Positions 51,859 to 60,797 of a stretch of 64,000 nucleotides of DNA are shown here, in pieces. Every line of letters starts with the position of its first letter. Position 1 is the first letter of the stretch. The stretch is from Actinomadura sp. J1-007 (GTDB lineage Bacteria > Actinomycetota > Actinomycetes > Streptosporangiales > Streptosporangiaceae), in NCBI RefSeq assembly GCF_009793335.1, contig NZ_WING01000001.1, positions 3,596,001 through 3,660,000 of the forward strand, written 5' to 3'. The notes under the pieces are model-generated. The model saw nothing but the letters and a program-made list of their open reading frames with translations, had not been told where the DNA came from and made no database searches. The position numbers and the translations under genes are program-made.

Positions 51859-53109
51859 ATGACCTTGACGGTGGACGAGGCGGGCCGGACGGTCGCCGAT
51901 CCGGGGGCGTACGCCGACGACGCGCGGCTGCACGAGGCGCTGGCGCTGCTGCGCCGCGAGTCGCCCGTGCACCGGGTCGAGAGGCCGGGCTACAACCCGT
52001 TCTGGGCGGTCACCCGGCACGCCGACGTGATGGAGGTCGAGCGCGACCACCAGCTCTTCCTGAACGCCCCGCGCCCGATGCTCACCACCGCCGCGTTCGA
52101 CGCGATCAACGCCGAGCGGGCGCGGCAGGGCTCCGCGCTGCGCACGCTGGTCCACATGGACGACCCCGACCACCGGGTCGTCCGCGCGATCGGCGCCGAC
52201 TGGTTCCGGCCGAAGGCGATGCGCGCCCTCGAACCGCGCGTCCGCGAGCTGGCCCGCCGCTACGTGGACCGGATGGTCGAGCTCGGCGGCGAGTGCGACT
52301 TCGTCCAGCAGGTCGCGGTGCACTTCCCGCTGTACGTCATCCTGTCGCTGCTCGGGCTGCCCGAGTCCGACTTCGACCGGATGCTGAAGCTCACCCAGGA
52401 GCTGTTCGGCGGCGCCGACGACGAGATGCGGCGCGGCGAGGCGCCGGACGAGCAGATCGCGACGCTGCTCGACTTCTTCGCCTACTTCCAGCGGCTCACC
52501 GAGGCGCGCCGCGTGGACCCGACCGACGACCTCGCCTCCGCGATCGCCAACGCCGAGGTGGACGGCGCGCCGCTGAACGACCTCGACACCGCCTCCTACT
52601 ACGTGATCATCGCGACGGCCGGGCACGACACCACCAGCTCCACGATCTCCGGCGGGCTGCTGGCGCTGCTGGAGCACCCCGGCGAGCTGGCGCGGCTGCG
52701 CGCCGACCCGTCCCTCATGCCGTACGCGGTGGACGAGATGATCCGCTGGGTCACGCCCGTCAAGGAGTTCATGCGGACGGCGACCGAGGACTGCGAGCTG
52801 AACGGGACGGCCGTCCGCAAGGGCGACGCGCTGCTGCTGTCGTACCCGTCGGCCAACCGCGACGAGGCCGTCTTCGACGACCCGTTCCGCTTCGACGTCG
52901 GCCGCGACCCCAACAAGCACCTGGCGTTCGGCTTCGGCGTGCACTACTGCCTCGGCGCGGCGCTCGCCCGCATCGAGGTCCGCGCGTTCTTCGAGGAGCT
53001 GATCCCGAGGCTGGAGTCGATCGAGGCCGCCGGGCCGGCCGAGAGCGTCGCGACCACGTTCGTGGGCGGGCTGAAGCGCCTGCCCGTCCGCTACACCCTC
53101 AGGACCTGA
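51859..53109 (+). CDS. Cytochrome P450 (416 aa)
   Basis: Soluble bacterial P450: I-helix AGHDTTSS (oxygen-activating Thr), ExxR in VDEMIRWVTPVKEFMRTA region, and the heme loop FGFGVHYCLGAALARIE with the axial Cys at residue 364. The overall sequence resembles the P450 groups that hydroxylate steroid side chains, terpenoids or fatty acids (CYP124/125/142-like), but exact family assignment is not possible here. Needs a ferredoxin partner not encoded nearby. An alcohol dehydrogenase follows 49 bp on, suited to oxidise its alcohol product. Confidence 0.92.
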   Translation: MTLTVDEAGRTVADPGAYADDARLHEALALLRRESPVHRVERPGYNPFWAVTRHADVMEVERDHQLFLNAPRPMLTTAAFDAINAERARQGSALRTLVHMDDPDHRVVRAIGADWFRPKAMRALEPRVRELARRYVDRMVELGGECDFVQQVAVHFPLYVILSLLGLPESDFDRMLKLTQELFGGADDEMRRGEAPDEQIATLLDFFAYFQRLTEARRVDPTDDLASAIANAEVDGAPLNDLDTASYYVIIATAGHDTTSSTISGGLLALLEHPGELARLRADPSLMPYAVDEMIRWVTPVKEFMRTATEDCELNGTAVRKGDALLLSYPSANRDEAVFDDPFRFDVGRDPNKHLAFGFGVHYCLGAALARIEVRAFFEELIPRLESIEAAGPAESVATTFVGGLKRLPVRYTLRT

Positions 53110-53158
53110 CCCCCCCGCCTCCCCGACCCCGCCTTCCCACTCCGGCAAGGGAGCCCGC

Positions 53159-54253
53159 ATGCGGATCGAGGCCGCGGTGCTGCGCGCCGCCGACGCCCCG
53201 TACACGATCGAGCCGCTCGACCTGGCCGACCCGGGACCGGGGGAGGTGCTGGTCAGGATCGCCGGGACGGGGATGTGCCACACCGACCTGCTCGGCCGCG
53301 CGCCCGGCGGCCGCGTCGCGAAACCGGTGGTCCTCGGGCACGAGGGCGCGGGCGTGGTCGAGGCGGTCGGGCCGGGCGTCACCGCGGTCGCGCCCGGCGC
53401 GCACGTGGTGCTGTCCATCGACTCGTGCGGCGGCTGCGCCAACTGCCGCGCCGCGCTGCCCGGCAACTGCGCGCGGATGGCGGCGCTCAACATGGCGTCC
53501 GTCCCGCCGGACGGGATGCCGCGCGTGACGGACGGCGGCGGGGCGCCCGTCCACAGCCGGTGGTTCGGGCAGTCGTCGTTCGCGACGCACGCGCTCGGCA
53601 CCGCCCGCAACGTCGTGCCCGTCGCGGACGACGCGCCGCTGGAGACGCTCGGCCCGCTCGGCTGCGGCATGCAGACCGGCGCGGGCTCGGTGCTCGTCGC
53701 GCTCGGCGTCCGCGCGGGCGACACCCTCGCGGTCTTCGGGACGGGCGCGGTCGGCCTCGCCGCCGTGATGGCCGCGCGGATCGCGGGCGCGACCACCATC
53801 GTGGCGGTCGACCTGCACGAGTCCCGCCTCGACCTCGCCCGCGAGCTCGGCGCGACGCACACGCTGAACGGCGCGGAGGGCGACCTCGCCGCGCGGATCC
53901 GGGCGATCTCGGGCGGGGAGGGCGTGCAGTACTCCTTCGACACGACCGCCGTCCCGTCCGTCGTGTCGGCCGCCGTCGCGTCCCTGCGCACGACCGGCGT
54001 CTGCGGCCTGGTCGGCGTCGGGAGCGAGGAGTACCGGCTCGACCCGTCCCTCATGCTGATGGGCCGTACGGTCAAGGGCATCATCGAGGGCGACGTCGTC
54101 CCGCAGACGTTCATCCCGAAGCTGGTCGAACTGTGGCGGCAGGGCCGCTTCCCCTACGACCGGCTCATCCGGACGTACCCGCTCGCCGACATCAACCGGG
54201 CCGAGGCCGACGCGCTGTCCGGCGAGGTCGTCAAGCCCGTGCTGATCCCCTAG
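53159..54253 (+). CDS. Zinc-dependent alcohol dehydrogenase, aryl/terpene-alcohol type (364 aa)
   Basis: MDR enzyme: GTGMCHTDLLGRAPG and GHEGAGVVEAVGPGV carry the catalytic zinc ligands, CGGCANCRAALPGNC the structural zinc Cys, and FGTGAVGLAAVMAARIAG the NAD site. Closest in style to benzyl-alcohol/geraniol dehydrogenases. It stands directly after the P450 gene and probably oxidises the alcohol made there to an aldehyde. A strong hairpin terminator follows at 54260-54290. Confidence 0.92.
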   Translation: MRIEAAVLRAADAPYTIEPLDLADPGPGEVLVRIAGTGMCHTDLLGRAPGGRVAKPVVLGHEGAGVVEAVGPGVTAVAPGAHVVLSIDSCGGCANCRAALPGNCARMAALNMASVPPDGMPRVTDGGGAPVHSRWFGQSSFATHALGTARNVVPVADDAPLETLGPLGCGMQTGAGSVLVALGVRAGDTLAVFGTGAVGLAAVMAARIAGATTIVAVDLHESRLDLARELGATHTLNGAEGDLAARIRAISGGEGVQYSFDTTAVPSVVSAAVASLRTTGVCGLVGVGSEEYRLDPSLMLMGRTVKGIIEGDVVPQTFIPKLVELWRQGRFPYDRLIRTYPLADINRAEADALSGEVVKPVLIP

Positions 54254-54259
54254 CCCCTT

Positions 54260-54290
54260 CGGCCGCGTTCACGATTCGTGAAGGCGGCCG
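54260..54290 (+). terminator. Hairpin after the P450-ADH pair
   Basis: 14-base arms with one mismatch (cores TTCACG and CGTGAA, outer CGGCCGC/GCGGCCG) around ATT, seven bases past the ADH stop. Confidence 0.6.
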
Positions 54291-54366
54291 CGTGACCGCG
54301 GGCCGCGCCGGTTAGGTTGCCGGGAGGGGGAGGGGCCGACGCGGGCCCTCGGGAACGAGGTGAACG

Positions 54367-55361
54367 ATGCTGGAGCACCCGGTCGTCCAGGCGCCGATGG
54401 CGGGCGGCACGTCCACGCCCGAACTGGTCGCCGCGGTGGCGCGGGCGGGCGCGCTCGGGTTCCTCGGCGCGGGCTACAAGACCGCCGCCGCGACGCGCGC
54501 CGAGATCGAGCGGACGCGCGGGCTGACGGGCGAGCCGTTCGGCGTGAACCTGTTCATGCCGTCCCGCGACGGGATCGACGACGCGGCGGTCGCCGCCTAC
54601 CGCGACCGGCTGCTGCCCGAGGCCGAACGGCTCGGCGTCGAGCCCGGCACGCCGCGGGCGCGCGACGACGACTGGGACGCGAAGGTCGCCGACCTGCTCG
54701 CCGACCCGCCCGCGTACGTGAGCTTCACGTTCGGGTTCCCCTCCGACGACGTCGTGCGCGCGTTCCAGCGCAGGGGCGCGGTCGTGATCGCGACCGTCAC
54801 CTCGGCGGACGAGGCGCGCCAGGCGGCGTCCGCCGACGCGCTGTGCGTGCAGGGCGCGGAGGCCGGAGCGCACCGCGGCTCGTTCGCCAACACCCTCGGC
54901 GACGTCCCGCCGGTGCGGGACCTCGTGCGCGCCGTACGGCACGCCGCCCGGCAGCCCGTCATCGCGGCCGGAGGGCTCGCGACGGCCGCGCACGTCGCCG
55001 AGGCGCTGGCGCTCGGCGCGGTCGCCGCGCAGTGCGGCACGGCGTTCCTGCGCTGCCCGGAGAGCGGCGCGAGCACCGTCCACAAGGCCGCCCTCGCCGA
55101 CCCGCGCTTCACCCGCACGGCCATGACCAGGGCGTTCAGCGGACGCCCCGCGCGCGGCCTGGTCAACCGCTTCCTCGCCGAGCACTCGGGGAGGCGCCCG
55201 CCGCGTACCCGGACGTCCACTACGTCACCTCGCCGCTGCGCAAGGCGGGCGCGGCGCGGGGCGACGCCGACGTGGTCAACCTGTGGGCGGGCGAGTCGTT
55301 CCGGCTGGCCTCGGACGCCCCCGCCGAGCAGGTCGTCGCGGCCCTCGCGGCGGACGCCTGA
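54367..55361 (+). CDS. Nitronate monooxygenase / 2-nitropropane dioxygenase family (about 331 aa), frameshifted
   Basis: FMN-dependent TIM barrel. Start VVQAPMAGGTSTPELVAAVA, then GFLGAGYKTAAATRAEIERT, the flavin-phosphate motif LCVQGAEAGAHRGSF and PVIAAGGLATAAHVAEALAL, with GTAFLRCPES. The frame fails near the end: one extra G in the four-G run at 55188-55191 turns EHSGRRPPR into EHSGEAPAAYPDVHYVTSPL and continues to VVNLWAGESFRLASDAPAEQ and the stop at 55361. It oxidises nitronates, or in related members reduces quinones. Confidence 0.88.
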
Positions 55362-55459
55362 CGCCGCGCCCCACCACGGCGGCCGGGGCGTTCACGTGGC
55401 CGGACGTGGCGTAGGTTTGTGATCATTACGGCGGTATCGGGGTCATCGGGGAGGCCGGC

Positions 55460-56377
55460 GTGCGCGGTGTGCGCGGTGTGCATGGGGGCGGAGTCGCGGG
55501 TGGGCGCGGCGGCGGGACGGGGCGGGCCGCGGCGCGCCGGGCGGCGGGGGCGGCGGCGCTCGCCGCGGTGCTGGCGGCGTTGGGCAGCGGGTGCGACAAG
55601 CCGGCCGCGCACGGCGGCACCCACGCCGAACGTTCCGCCGATCCGGTGTCGGGCGAGCACGCGACCGAACGGCCGAGCGCGGCGACGTGGGCGAAGTGGG
55701 GGCTCAAGCCGATGCGGCCCGCGCCCCCGCCGCCGGTCGTCAAGCCGCTCAAGCTGCCCGCGAAGTCGGCGCGGGTGTTCTCGAACGTGCCGACCAAGGA
55801 CCGGGTCGTCTTCGTGACGATCGACGACGGCCAGGAGAAGGACCCGAGGTTCGTCGAGATGCTGCGCGACCTGAAGGTCCCGGTGTCGATGTTCCTGACC
55901 GACCAGTCGATCCTGAACGACTACGGCTACTTCAAGCCGATCCGGGACCTCGGCGACCACGTCCAGAACCACACGCTCACGCACCCGCAGATGACCACGC
56001 TCGGGCTGGAAGGGCAGCGGCAGCAGATCTGCGGCGACCAGAAGGTCCTGACCAGGCACTACGGGACGGCGCCGATCCTGTTCCGGCCGCCGTTCGGCTC
56101 GTGGAACTCGCTGACGCAGCAGGCCGCGGCGTCCTGCGGCGTCCACGGGATCGTGCTGTGGAAGGCGTCGATGCAGATCCACGACATGCAGTACGACGAC
56201 CCCGGCAAGAAGCTGTACCCGGGCGACGTGCTGCTCGCGCACTTCCGCGGGCCGGACGCGCTCAAGGGCGAGTCGATGACACGGATGTTCGCGCACATGC
56301 TGAAGCACATCCGCAGCAGGGGCTTCGCCGTCGCCCGCCTGGAGGACTACGTCCAGCCCCCCGCCCGTCCCCGCTGA
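55460..56377 (+). CDS. Polysaccharide deacetylase lipoprotein (305 aa)
   Basis: An Arg/Gly-rich start and hydrophobic stretch end in the lipobox LGSGC at about residue 45, so it is probably lipid-anchored outside. NodB domain: VVFVTIDDGQEKDPRFVEML (metal Asp), HVQNHTLTHPQMTT (two His), RPPFGSWNSLTQQAAA and LAHFRG. The N-terminal linker is Pro/Lys-rich. Several GTG codons compete as start. It should act on peptidoglycan or a surface polysaccharide. Unlike the deacetylase near 21 kb, the third position of the first motif is Q rather than P. Confidence 0.85.
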   Translation: MRGVRGVHGGGVAGGRGGGTGRAAARRAAGAAALAAVLAALGSGCDKPAAHGGTHAERSADPVSGEHATERPSAATWAKWGLKPMRPAPPPPVVKPLKLPAKSARVFSNVPTKDRVVFVTIDDGQEKDPRFVEMLRDLKVPVSMFLTDQSILNDYGYFKPIRDLGDHVQNHTLTHPQMTTLGLEGQRQQICGDQKVLTRHYGTAPILFRPPFGSWNSLTQQAAASCGVHGIVLWKASMQIHDMQYDDPGKKLYPGDVLLAHFRGPDALKGESMTRMFAHMLKHIRSRGFAVARLEDYVQPPARPR

Positions 56378-56388
56378 CGGGCGGCGCG

Positions 56389-57345
56389 TCAGGCTTCGGC
56401 CAGGCCCTCGCGGTCGCTGATCTTGCGGGTGTCGCGGGGTTCGGCGAACGGCTCGTGGTCGGTGATCTCGCCCTCGCTGATCCGGCGGCCGCGGGCCAGC
56501 TCGGCGTCGAGCTCCGCGCCGAGCAGGATGGCGATGTTGGACAGCCACATCCAGACGAGGAAGACCATCACGGCGGCGAGGGCGCCGTACGTCCGGTTGT
56601 AGGTGCCGAAGCCCGACACGTACACCGCGAACCCCGCCGACGCCGCCACCCACACCAGCACCGCGAACACGCAGCCCGGCGTCATCCAGCGCCAGCCGGG
56701 CCGCCGCACGTTCGGCGCGGCCCAGTACAGCGTCGCGATCGCGACGATCACCACGAGCAGCAGGACGGGCCACTTCACGATGCCCCACGCGGTGACGAAC
56801 GCCGACCCGAGCCCGAGCACGCGGCCCGCCTGCTCCGCGAGGCGTCCGGTGAACGTGACGGCCAGCGCGCTCGCCCCGAGCAGGACGACCATCGCGAGCG
56901 TCAGCGCGAGCCGCAGCGGCGCGAGCTTCCACATCGGACGGCCCTCGGGCATGTCGTACACCGCGTTGAGCGCCCGGATGAGCGCCGCGACGTACTTCGA
57001 CGCCGACCACAGCGCGACCAGCAGTCCGGCGGCGGCCATCAGCCCGGCCGTCGGCGCCGTCCCGCGCAGGCTCTCGATGATGCCGATCAGCGTGTCGCGG
57101 GTCGGGCCGGGCGCGAGCTGCCGGACGTTGTCGACGAGGGTCTTGGTGCCCGAGGCGCCCGCGAGCCCGACCAGCGACACCGCCACGATCAGCGCGGGGA
57201 ACAGCGACAGCACGCCGTAGTAGGTGAGGGCCGCCGCCCAGTCCACCAGGTTGTCGTTCCGGAACTCCCGTACGGTCCGTCTCCCGACGCCCCACCTGCC
57301 GCGCCACCCGAGCCGGGCCTCCTTGCCGGGAGTTTTACCCGTCAC
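56389..57345 (-). CDS. YihY/UPF0761 (BrkB-like) membrane protein (318 aa)
   Basis: Six helices with the family start NLVDWAAALTYYGVLSLFPA and LYWAAPNVRRPGWRWMTPGC, AVYVSGFGTYNRTYGALAAV and MVFLVWMWLSNIAILLGAEL. Despite an old label the family is not an RNase; function is unknown, perhaps transport. GTG 57345 with GGAGGAGG upstream is the start. The C-terminus ends in a charged cytoplasmic tail. Confidence 0.9.
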   Translation of the reverse strand: MTGKTPGKEARLGWRGRWGVGRRTVREFRNDNLVDWAAALTYYGVLSLFPALIVAVSLVGLAGASGTKTLVDNVRQLAPGPTRDTLIGIIESLRGTAPTAGLMAAAGLLVALWSASKYVAALIRALNAVYDMPEGRPMWKLAPLRLALTLAMVVLLGASALAVTFTGRLAEQAGRVLGLGSAFVTAWGIVKWPVLLLVVIVAIATLYWAAPNVRRPGWRWMTPGCVFAVLVWVAASAGFAVYVSGFGTYNRTYGALAAVMVFLVWMWLSNIAILLGAELDAELARGRRISEGEITDHEPFAEPRDTRKISDREGLAEA

Positions 57346-57460
57346 GACATCCTCCTCCTCACCGGGGTTCCGGGGGCTTACCCCCTCAGAACGGGTCGAT
57401 GCGCTCGAATGCCCTGCCCGCTCCCGGGTAGGACAGTGGCCCGACGGACAGGGAGGGATC

Positions 57461-57802
57461 ATGACTGAACCGACCCCGGCCGACGCGGAGCTGGTCTGGG
57501 ACGAGTTCCACCAGGTCGTCAACATGACCAGCGACGAGCTCCGCACCTGGCTGCTCACCGAGGCGTCCGGCGAGGAGGCGTTCCCGGCCGAGCCCGACAT
57601 GAGGCTCCCGGAACTCGGCACCCGCGTCGTGGACCTGCTGCGCAAGCGGAAGGTCGACCTCACGCCCCGCGACGCCGACGTGATGCGCCAGGTCGTGGAG
57701 TACGTCGAGGACCGGCTGGACGACCGGCCCCCGCAGGCGGTGCAGAACGAGGACTGGCGGCATTCGCTCATGAACGTCGGCCACGATCCCCTGAAGCCGT
57801 AG
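57461..57802 (+). CDS. DUF3140 domain protein (113 aa)
   Basis: DELVWDEFHQVVNMTSDELR-like start with WLLTEASGEEAFPAEPDMRL and the C-terminal VDLTPRDADVMRQVVEYVED match DUF3140, a small actinobacterial family often encoded with other stress proteins. Soluble and acidic. ATG 57461 follows GGGAGGGATC. It is divergent from the YihY gene and 36 bp ahead of a disordered 63-aa protein. Confidence 0.85.
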   Translation: MTEPTPADAELVWDEFHQVVNMTSDELRTWLLTEASGEEAFPAEPDMRLPELGTRVVDLLRKRKVDLTPRDADVMRQVVEYVEDRLDDRPPQAVQNEDWRHSLMNVGHDPLKP

Positions 57803-57838
57803 CGGGAGCACCGGAGACGAACCGGAGGGAGACGACAC

Positions 57839-58030
57839 ATGCCGAACCCGCAGCAACCCGAGATGCGCCGATCCGGGCGGACCGCCGTCACGGAGGAACC
57901 CGCGCCCGAGGCCACCGACCCGAAGTCGTCCCGTTCCAAGGGCCACGCTCACGGAACCGACAAGGGCGGCAAGGGCGGAGGCAAGGGCGGCGGCACGCCC
58001 CCGGACCAGCGGCCTCAGCACCCCGACTGA
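57839..58030 (+). CDS. Small disordered Gly/Lys-rich protein (63 aa)
   Basis: ATG 57839 follows GGAGGGAGACGACAC. The centre GTDKGGKGGGKGGGTPPDQR is low-complexity and positively charged, with no fold or signal. It is likely cotranscribed with the DUF3140 gene 36 bp upstream. Function unknown; the composition suggests a flexible, nucleic-acid- or polyanion-binding peptide. Confidence 0.6.
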   Translation: MPNPQQPEMRRSGRTAVTEEPAPEATDPKSSRSKGHAHGTDKGGKGGGKGGGTPPDQRPQHPD

Positions 58031-58251
58031 CGACAGCGCCAGGACTGGACCGACAGCCCCGAGGACTGACCGGGCTGTCGGCGCCAGGGACTGACGGCGG
58101 CGGAACCGACCGCTCCGGCTGAGCGCCCGATCGCGGGCGCGGCGCGGCGGCCCGTCCGTCCCGGCCGAGCGCCGGGGCGGGCGGGCCGCCCGTGTGTCGC
58201 GGCCCACGCGCCCGAGTGGATCAAGGCGACGAGCGTGGGTAGGGGGATGGG

Positions 58252-59028
58252 GTGATCGACCTTTCCCCCGGCCAGGGCTGGACGCAGCTCGGCGAGCTGC
58301 TGCTGGCTCTGGTGCTGTCCGCCGCGATCGGCTTGGAGCGCGGGCTGCGCAACAAGAGCGCGGGCCTGCGCACGCACACCCTGGTCGGGGTCGGTGCGGC
58401 GTTGTTCATGCTGGTCAGCAAGTACGGCTTCGACAACGTGCCGGGGCAGAACGTCGCGTTCGATCCGTCGCGGGTGGCGGCGCAGATCGTGTCGGGGATC
58501 GGGTTCATCGGCGGCGGGTTGATCTTCGTTCGGCGGGACGCGGTGCGCGGTCTGACCACGGCGGCGGTGGTGTGGGTGACGGCGGCCGTGGGCATGGCGG
58601 CGGGCGGCGGCCTGCCGGTGCTCGCGGTCGCGGTGACGGCGGGCCACTTCCTGGTCGTGTACGGGCTGAGCTGGCTCGCCCGCTCGCTGCCCCTCGGCCG
58701 GTTCCGGCGGCCCGACACGCACCGCGTCCGGCTCGTCTACCGCGACGGCCGGGGCGCGCTGCGGCGGACGCTGATGGAGTGCACCGGCCGGGGGTTCGTG
58801 GTCTCCGAGGTCGCCGTCGAGCGCGAGTACCTCCCGGACGACTCCGACCTCGGCCGCGACGAGCGCCGCGACCGGGACGAGCGGCCCGGCCGCGGGCGCG
58901 GCAACGCGGTGGTCACGCTGGTGCTGGAGGGCACCGGCTCGGTCCCCGACCTCACCGGCGTGCTGAGCGAACTGCCCGACATCGTCGGCGTCACCGTCGG
59001 CACGGGTACCGACGACGACAGCGAGTGA
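58252..59028 (+). CDS. MgtC/SapB family protein (258 aa)
   Basis: Four or five N-terminal helices with the MgtC signature: [60 protein letters not shown] and [22 protein letters not shown]-terminal ACT-like soluble domain ([40 protein letters not shown]) carries a charged Arg/Asp loop. MgtC proteins help survival in low magnesium or acid and inhibit ATP synthase in pathogens. GTG 58252 is the start; I see no Mg-sensing leader in the 220 bp before it. Confidence 0.9.
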   Translation: MIDLSPGQGWTQLGELLLALVLSAAIGLERGLRNKSAGLRTHTLVGVGAALFMLVSKYGFDNVPGQNVAFDPSRVAAQIVSGIGFIGGGLIFVRRDAVRGLTTAAVVWVTAAVGMAAGGGLPVLAVAVTAGHFLVVYGLSWLARSLPLGRFRRPDTHRVRLVYRDGRGALRRTLMECTGRGFVVSEVAVEREYLPDDSDLGRDERRDRDERPGRGRGNAVVTLVLEGTGSVPDLTGVLSELPDIVGVTVGTGTDDDSE

Positions 59029-59076
59029 CGGGGAACGAACGGCCGACGGCGGGCCGGGGAGCCCGGTGACCGCCGG

Positions 59077-59271
59077 TCAGGGGACCTCGGTCTGCGGGCT
59101 GTAGCCCTCCTCCTCGCCGCCGGGCGCCTCCGCCTCGGCGTTGGGCGGGTCGGTCGGACCGGGCGCGTGCTCGTCCGCGAAGTCCTGCTCGGCGTCCTCC
59201 TGCGGCGCGCCCTGCTCGGCGCGGCGATCCGCGAGCGGCTTGTCCGCGTCGTTCCTGCGATCGTTCGTCAT
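59077..59271 (-). CDS. Small acidic disordered protein (64 aa)
   Basis: ATG 59271 has GGGAGGGGAGC before it. The sequence MTNDRRNDADKPLADRRAEQ, then GAPQEDAEQDFADEHAPGPT and a Glu-rich end, is disordered and acidic. Similar very small proteins accompany stress genes in actinomycetes. Function unknown. Confidence 0.6.
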   Translation of the reverse strand: MTNDRRNDADKPLADRRAEQGAPQEDAEQDFADEHAPGPTDPPNAEAEAPGGEEEGYSPQTEVP

Positions 59272-59368
59272 GCTCCCCTCCCTGGGGCCGTTGAACGTGC
59301 GACGTACGACCACCCCGCCGACCGACCGCACCAGCGGATGTGCCCGGCGGCCGCACCAAGCGGAGCGC

Positions 59369-59459
59369 GGGCGGACGCGCTGGGCGGACGCGCTGGGCGG
59401 TCGCGTCGGGCGGTCGCGTCGGGCGGTCGCGTCGGGCGGTCGTGCCGGGCGGCGCGCTG
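59369..59459. repeat. Seven tandem copies of a 13-bp unit
   Basis: Units: gggcggacgcgct twice (59369-59394), gggcggtcgcgtc three times (59395-59433), then gggcggtcgtgcc and gggcggcgcgctg. The array lies between the hemerythrin stop and the start of the acidic small protein; in one plus-strand frame it would read as a Gly/Arg repeat but no gene is supported. Confidence 0.8.
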
Positions 59460-59478
59460 GCGGGCGGGTGCGGCGGGG

Positions 59479-60030
59479 TCAGCCGCGGGACTTGCGGATG
59501 GCGTCGCGGGCCCGGTCCACCACGGAGGCGAGCGGGCCGACGGCCAGGTTCCTGGCGGCCGACTCGGTGCCCGGGTGCGGATGGGTGGGCGCGGTCGCCT
59601 CGGCGGCCTTCACCGCGGCGGCCATGCCCCGGAGCTGCTCGGCGGAGGCGTTCTCCGCGATCTTCGGGAACTCCTCCCGCTCCTCGCGCTCGGCGTGCTC
59701 CTCGACGTCCCGGTGGAACCGCCCGAACAGCGGCGCGAACTCGGGCGCGTCCGTGCCGAGCCGTTCGAGCTCGCTGAGGGTCTTCTTGGCGTGGTTCTCC
59801 TCCTCCAGCCGCGCGTCGATCACCTTGCCGCCGCCGTCCAGGGAGCGGCGCGCGAACGGGTGCACGACCTCCTCCTCGGCCGTCTCGTGCACGGCCAGCA
59901 GGTGCCGCAGCCGGTCGAACGCCTCGGCGCGGGCCGTCCCGGTGCTCTTCTCGACCTCGTCGAACAGCCCGCGGATCTCGTCGTGCTGGGCTTTCAGCAG
60001 GTCGACGACGGAGTGGTCCGTCCGGGTCAT
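59479..60030 (-). CDS. Hemerythrin-domain protein (183 aa)
   Basis: Four-helix bundle with the di-iron ligand pattern: HSVVDLLKAQHDEIRGLFDE, LLAVHETAEEEVVHPFARRS, ARLEEENHAKKTLSELERLG and FHRDVEEHAEREEREEFPKI. It probably binds oxygen, NO or peroxide. A Pro/His-containing tail ends ARDAIRKSRG. Start ATG 60030. Repeats of 13 bp lie just past its stop. Confidence 0.9.
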   Translation of the reverse strand: MTRTDHSVVDLLKAQHDEIRGLFDEVEKSTGTARAEAFDRLRHLLAVHETAEEEVVHPFARRSLDGGGKVIDARLEEENHAKKTLSELERLGTDAPEFAPLFGRFHRDVEEHAEREEREEFPKIAENASAEQLRGMAAAVKAAEATAPTHPHPGTESAARNLAVGPLASVVDRARDAIRKSRG

Positions 60031-60275
60031 GATCGTCCCCCTCTGGTCTCGGATGGCGCTCCGGTCATCAAGGTGGCGGTACCCCGGCAGCGGATCTCAA
60101 CCATCCGGCCCGGTCCGGCCGGGCCCCAGCCGGCGGAAGACGGCGGGGCGGCCGGTCATCCCGGTCGGGGAGACCGGTCGGGTGACGGATGCCGGGGCGG
60201 TGGTCGCGCTCCTAGCGTCGTCAGTGCCCTCCCGGAACGTCCGGAAGGGCGGAGCACCTGGACCCGGAGGGAACG

Positions 60276-60797
60276 ATGGACGACATCCGAAGCATCGGCG
60301 CGCTGATCGACCGGTACTTGCTGAGCCTGGACGAGCGCGTCTTCGACGCGGAATGGGCGGCGGGCTTCCACACCGAGGACTTCGTGTCCCGGACGCCCGT
60401 CGGCGACCACTCCGGCCGCGCCGGGATCGCGGAGGGGACGGCCGTGGCGGTCGGCCGGTTCCAGCGCACCCAGCACATCGGCTCCAACTACGTGATCACG
60501 GTGGACGGCGACCGCGCCGACGTGCGGTGGAACGCGCTGATGGTGCACGTCCACCTGGACTCGACGGTCGAGGCGCGGGGCCTGGAACCCGGGGCGCACT
60601 TCGACGTGGGCGGCTACTTCGACGGCGAGGCGGTCCGTTCGCCGGAGGACGGCGCGTGGCGGTTCAGGCGGCTGGACGTGCACCCGGTGTGGTTCAACGG
60701 CGAGCCGCCGATCCGCGAGGACCTGGGCCAGGAGCCGGCCCAGGACCAGGACCAGGGCGCGGCCCCGGCCGCCGCGGGCGCGGGTGCCCGGCGATGA
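60276..60797 (+). CDS. SnoaL/NTF2-like protein (173 aa)
   Basis: Cone-shaped NTF2 fold: IGALIDRYLLSLDERVFDAE, WAAGFHTEDFVSRTPVGDHS, GRAGIAEGTAVAVGRFQRTQ and the final WRFRRLDVHPVWFNGEPPIR. The last 25 residues are a Gln/Ala-rich tail. Such proteins are small-molecule isomerases, hydratases or oxygenase partners in aromatic and polyketide pathways. ATGA overlap with the DsbA-like gene couples the two. Confidence 0.85.
   Translation: MDDIRSIGALIDRYLLSLDERVFDAEWAAGFHTEDFVSRTPVGDHSGRAGIAEGTAVAVGRFQRTQHIGSNYVITVDGDRADVRWNALMVHVHLDSTVEARGLEPGAHFDVGGYFDGEAVRSPEDGAWRFRRLDVHPVWFNGEPPIREDLGQEPAQDQDQGAAPAAAGAGARR

Noticed and set aside
51670..54114. An 814-codon open frame on the minus strand
   Set aside because: Antisense to the P450 and alcohol dehydrogenase genes, which have complete catalytic motifs.
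59369..59459. CRISPR array
   Set aside because: The 13-bp units are directly joined with no spacers, and no cas genes are present.
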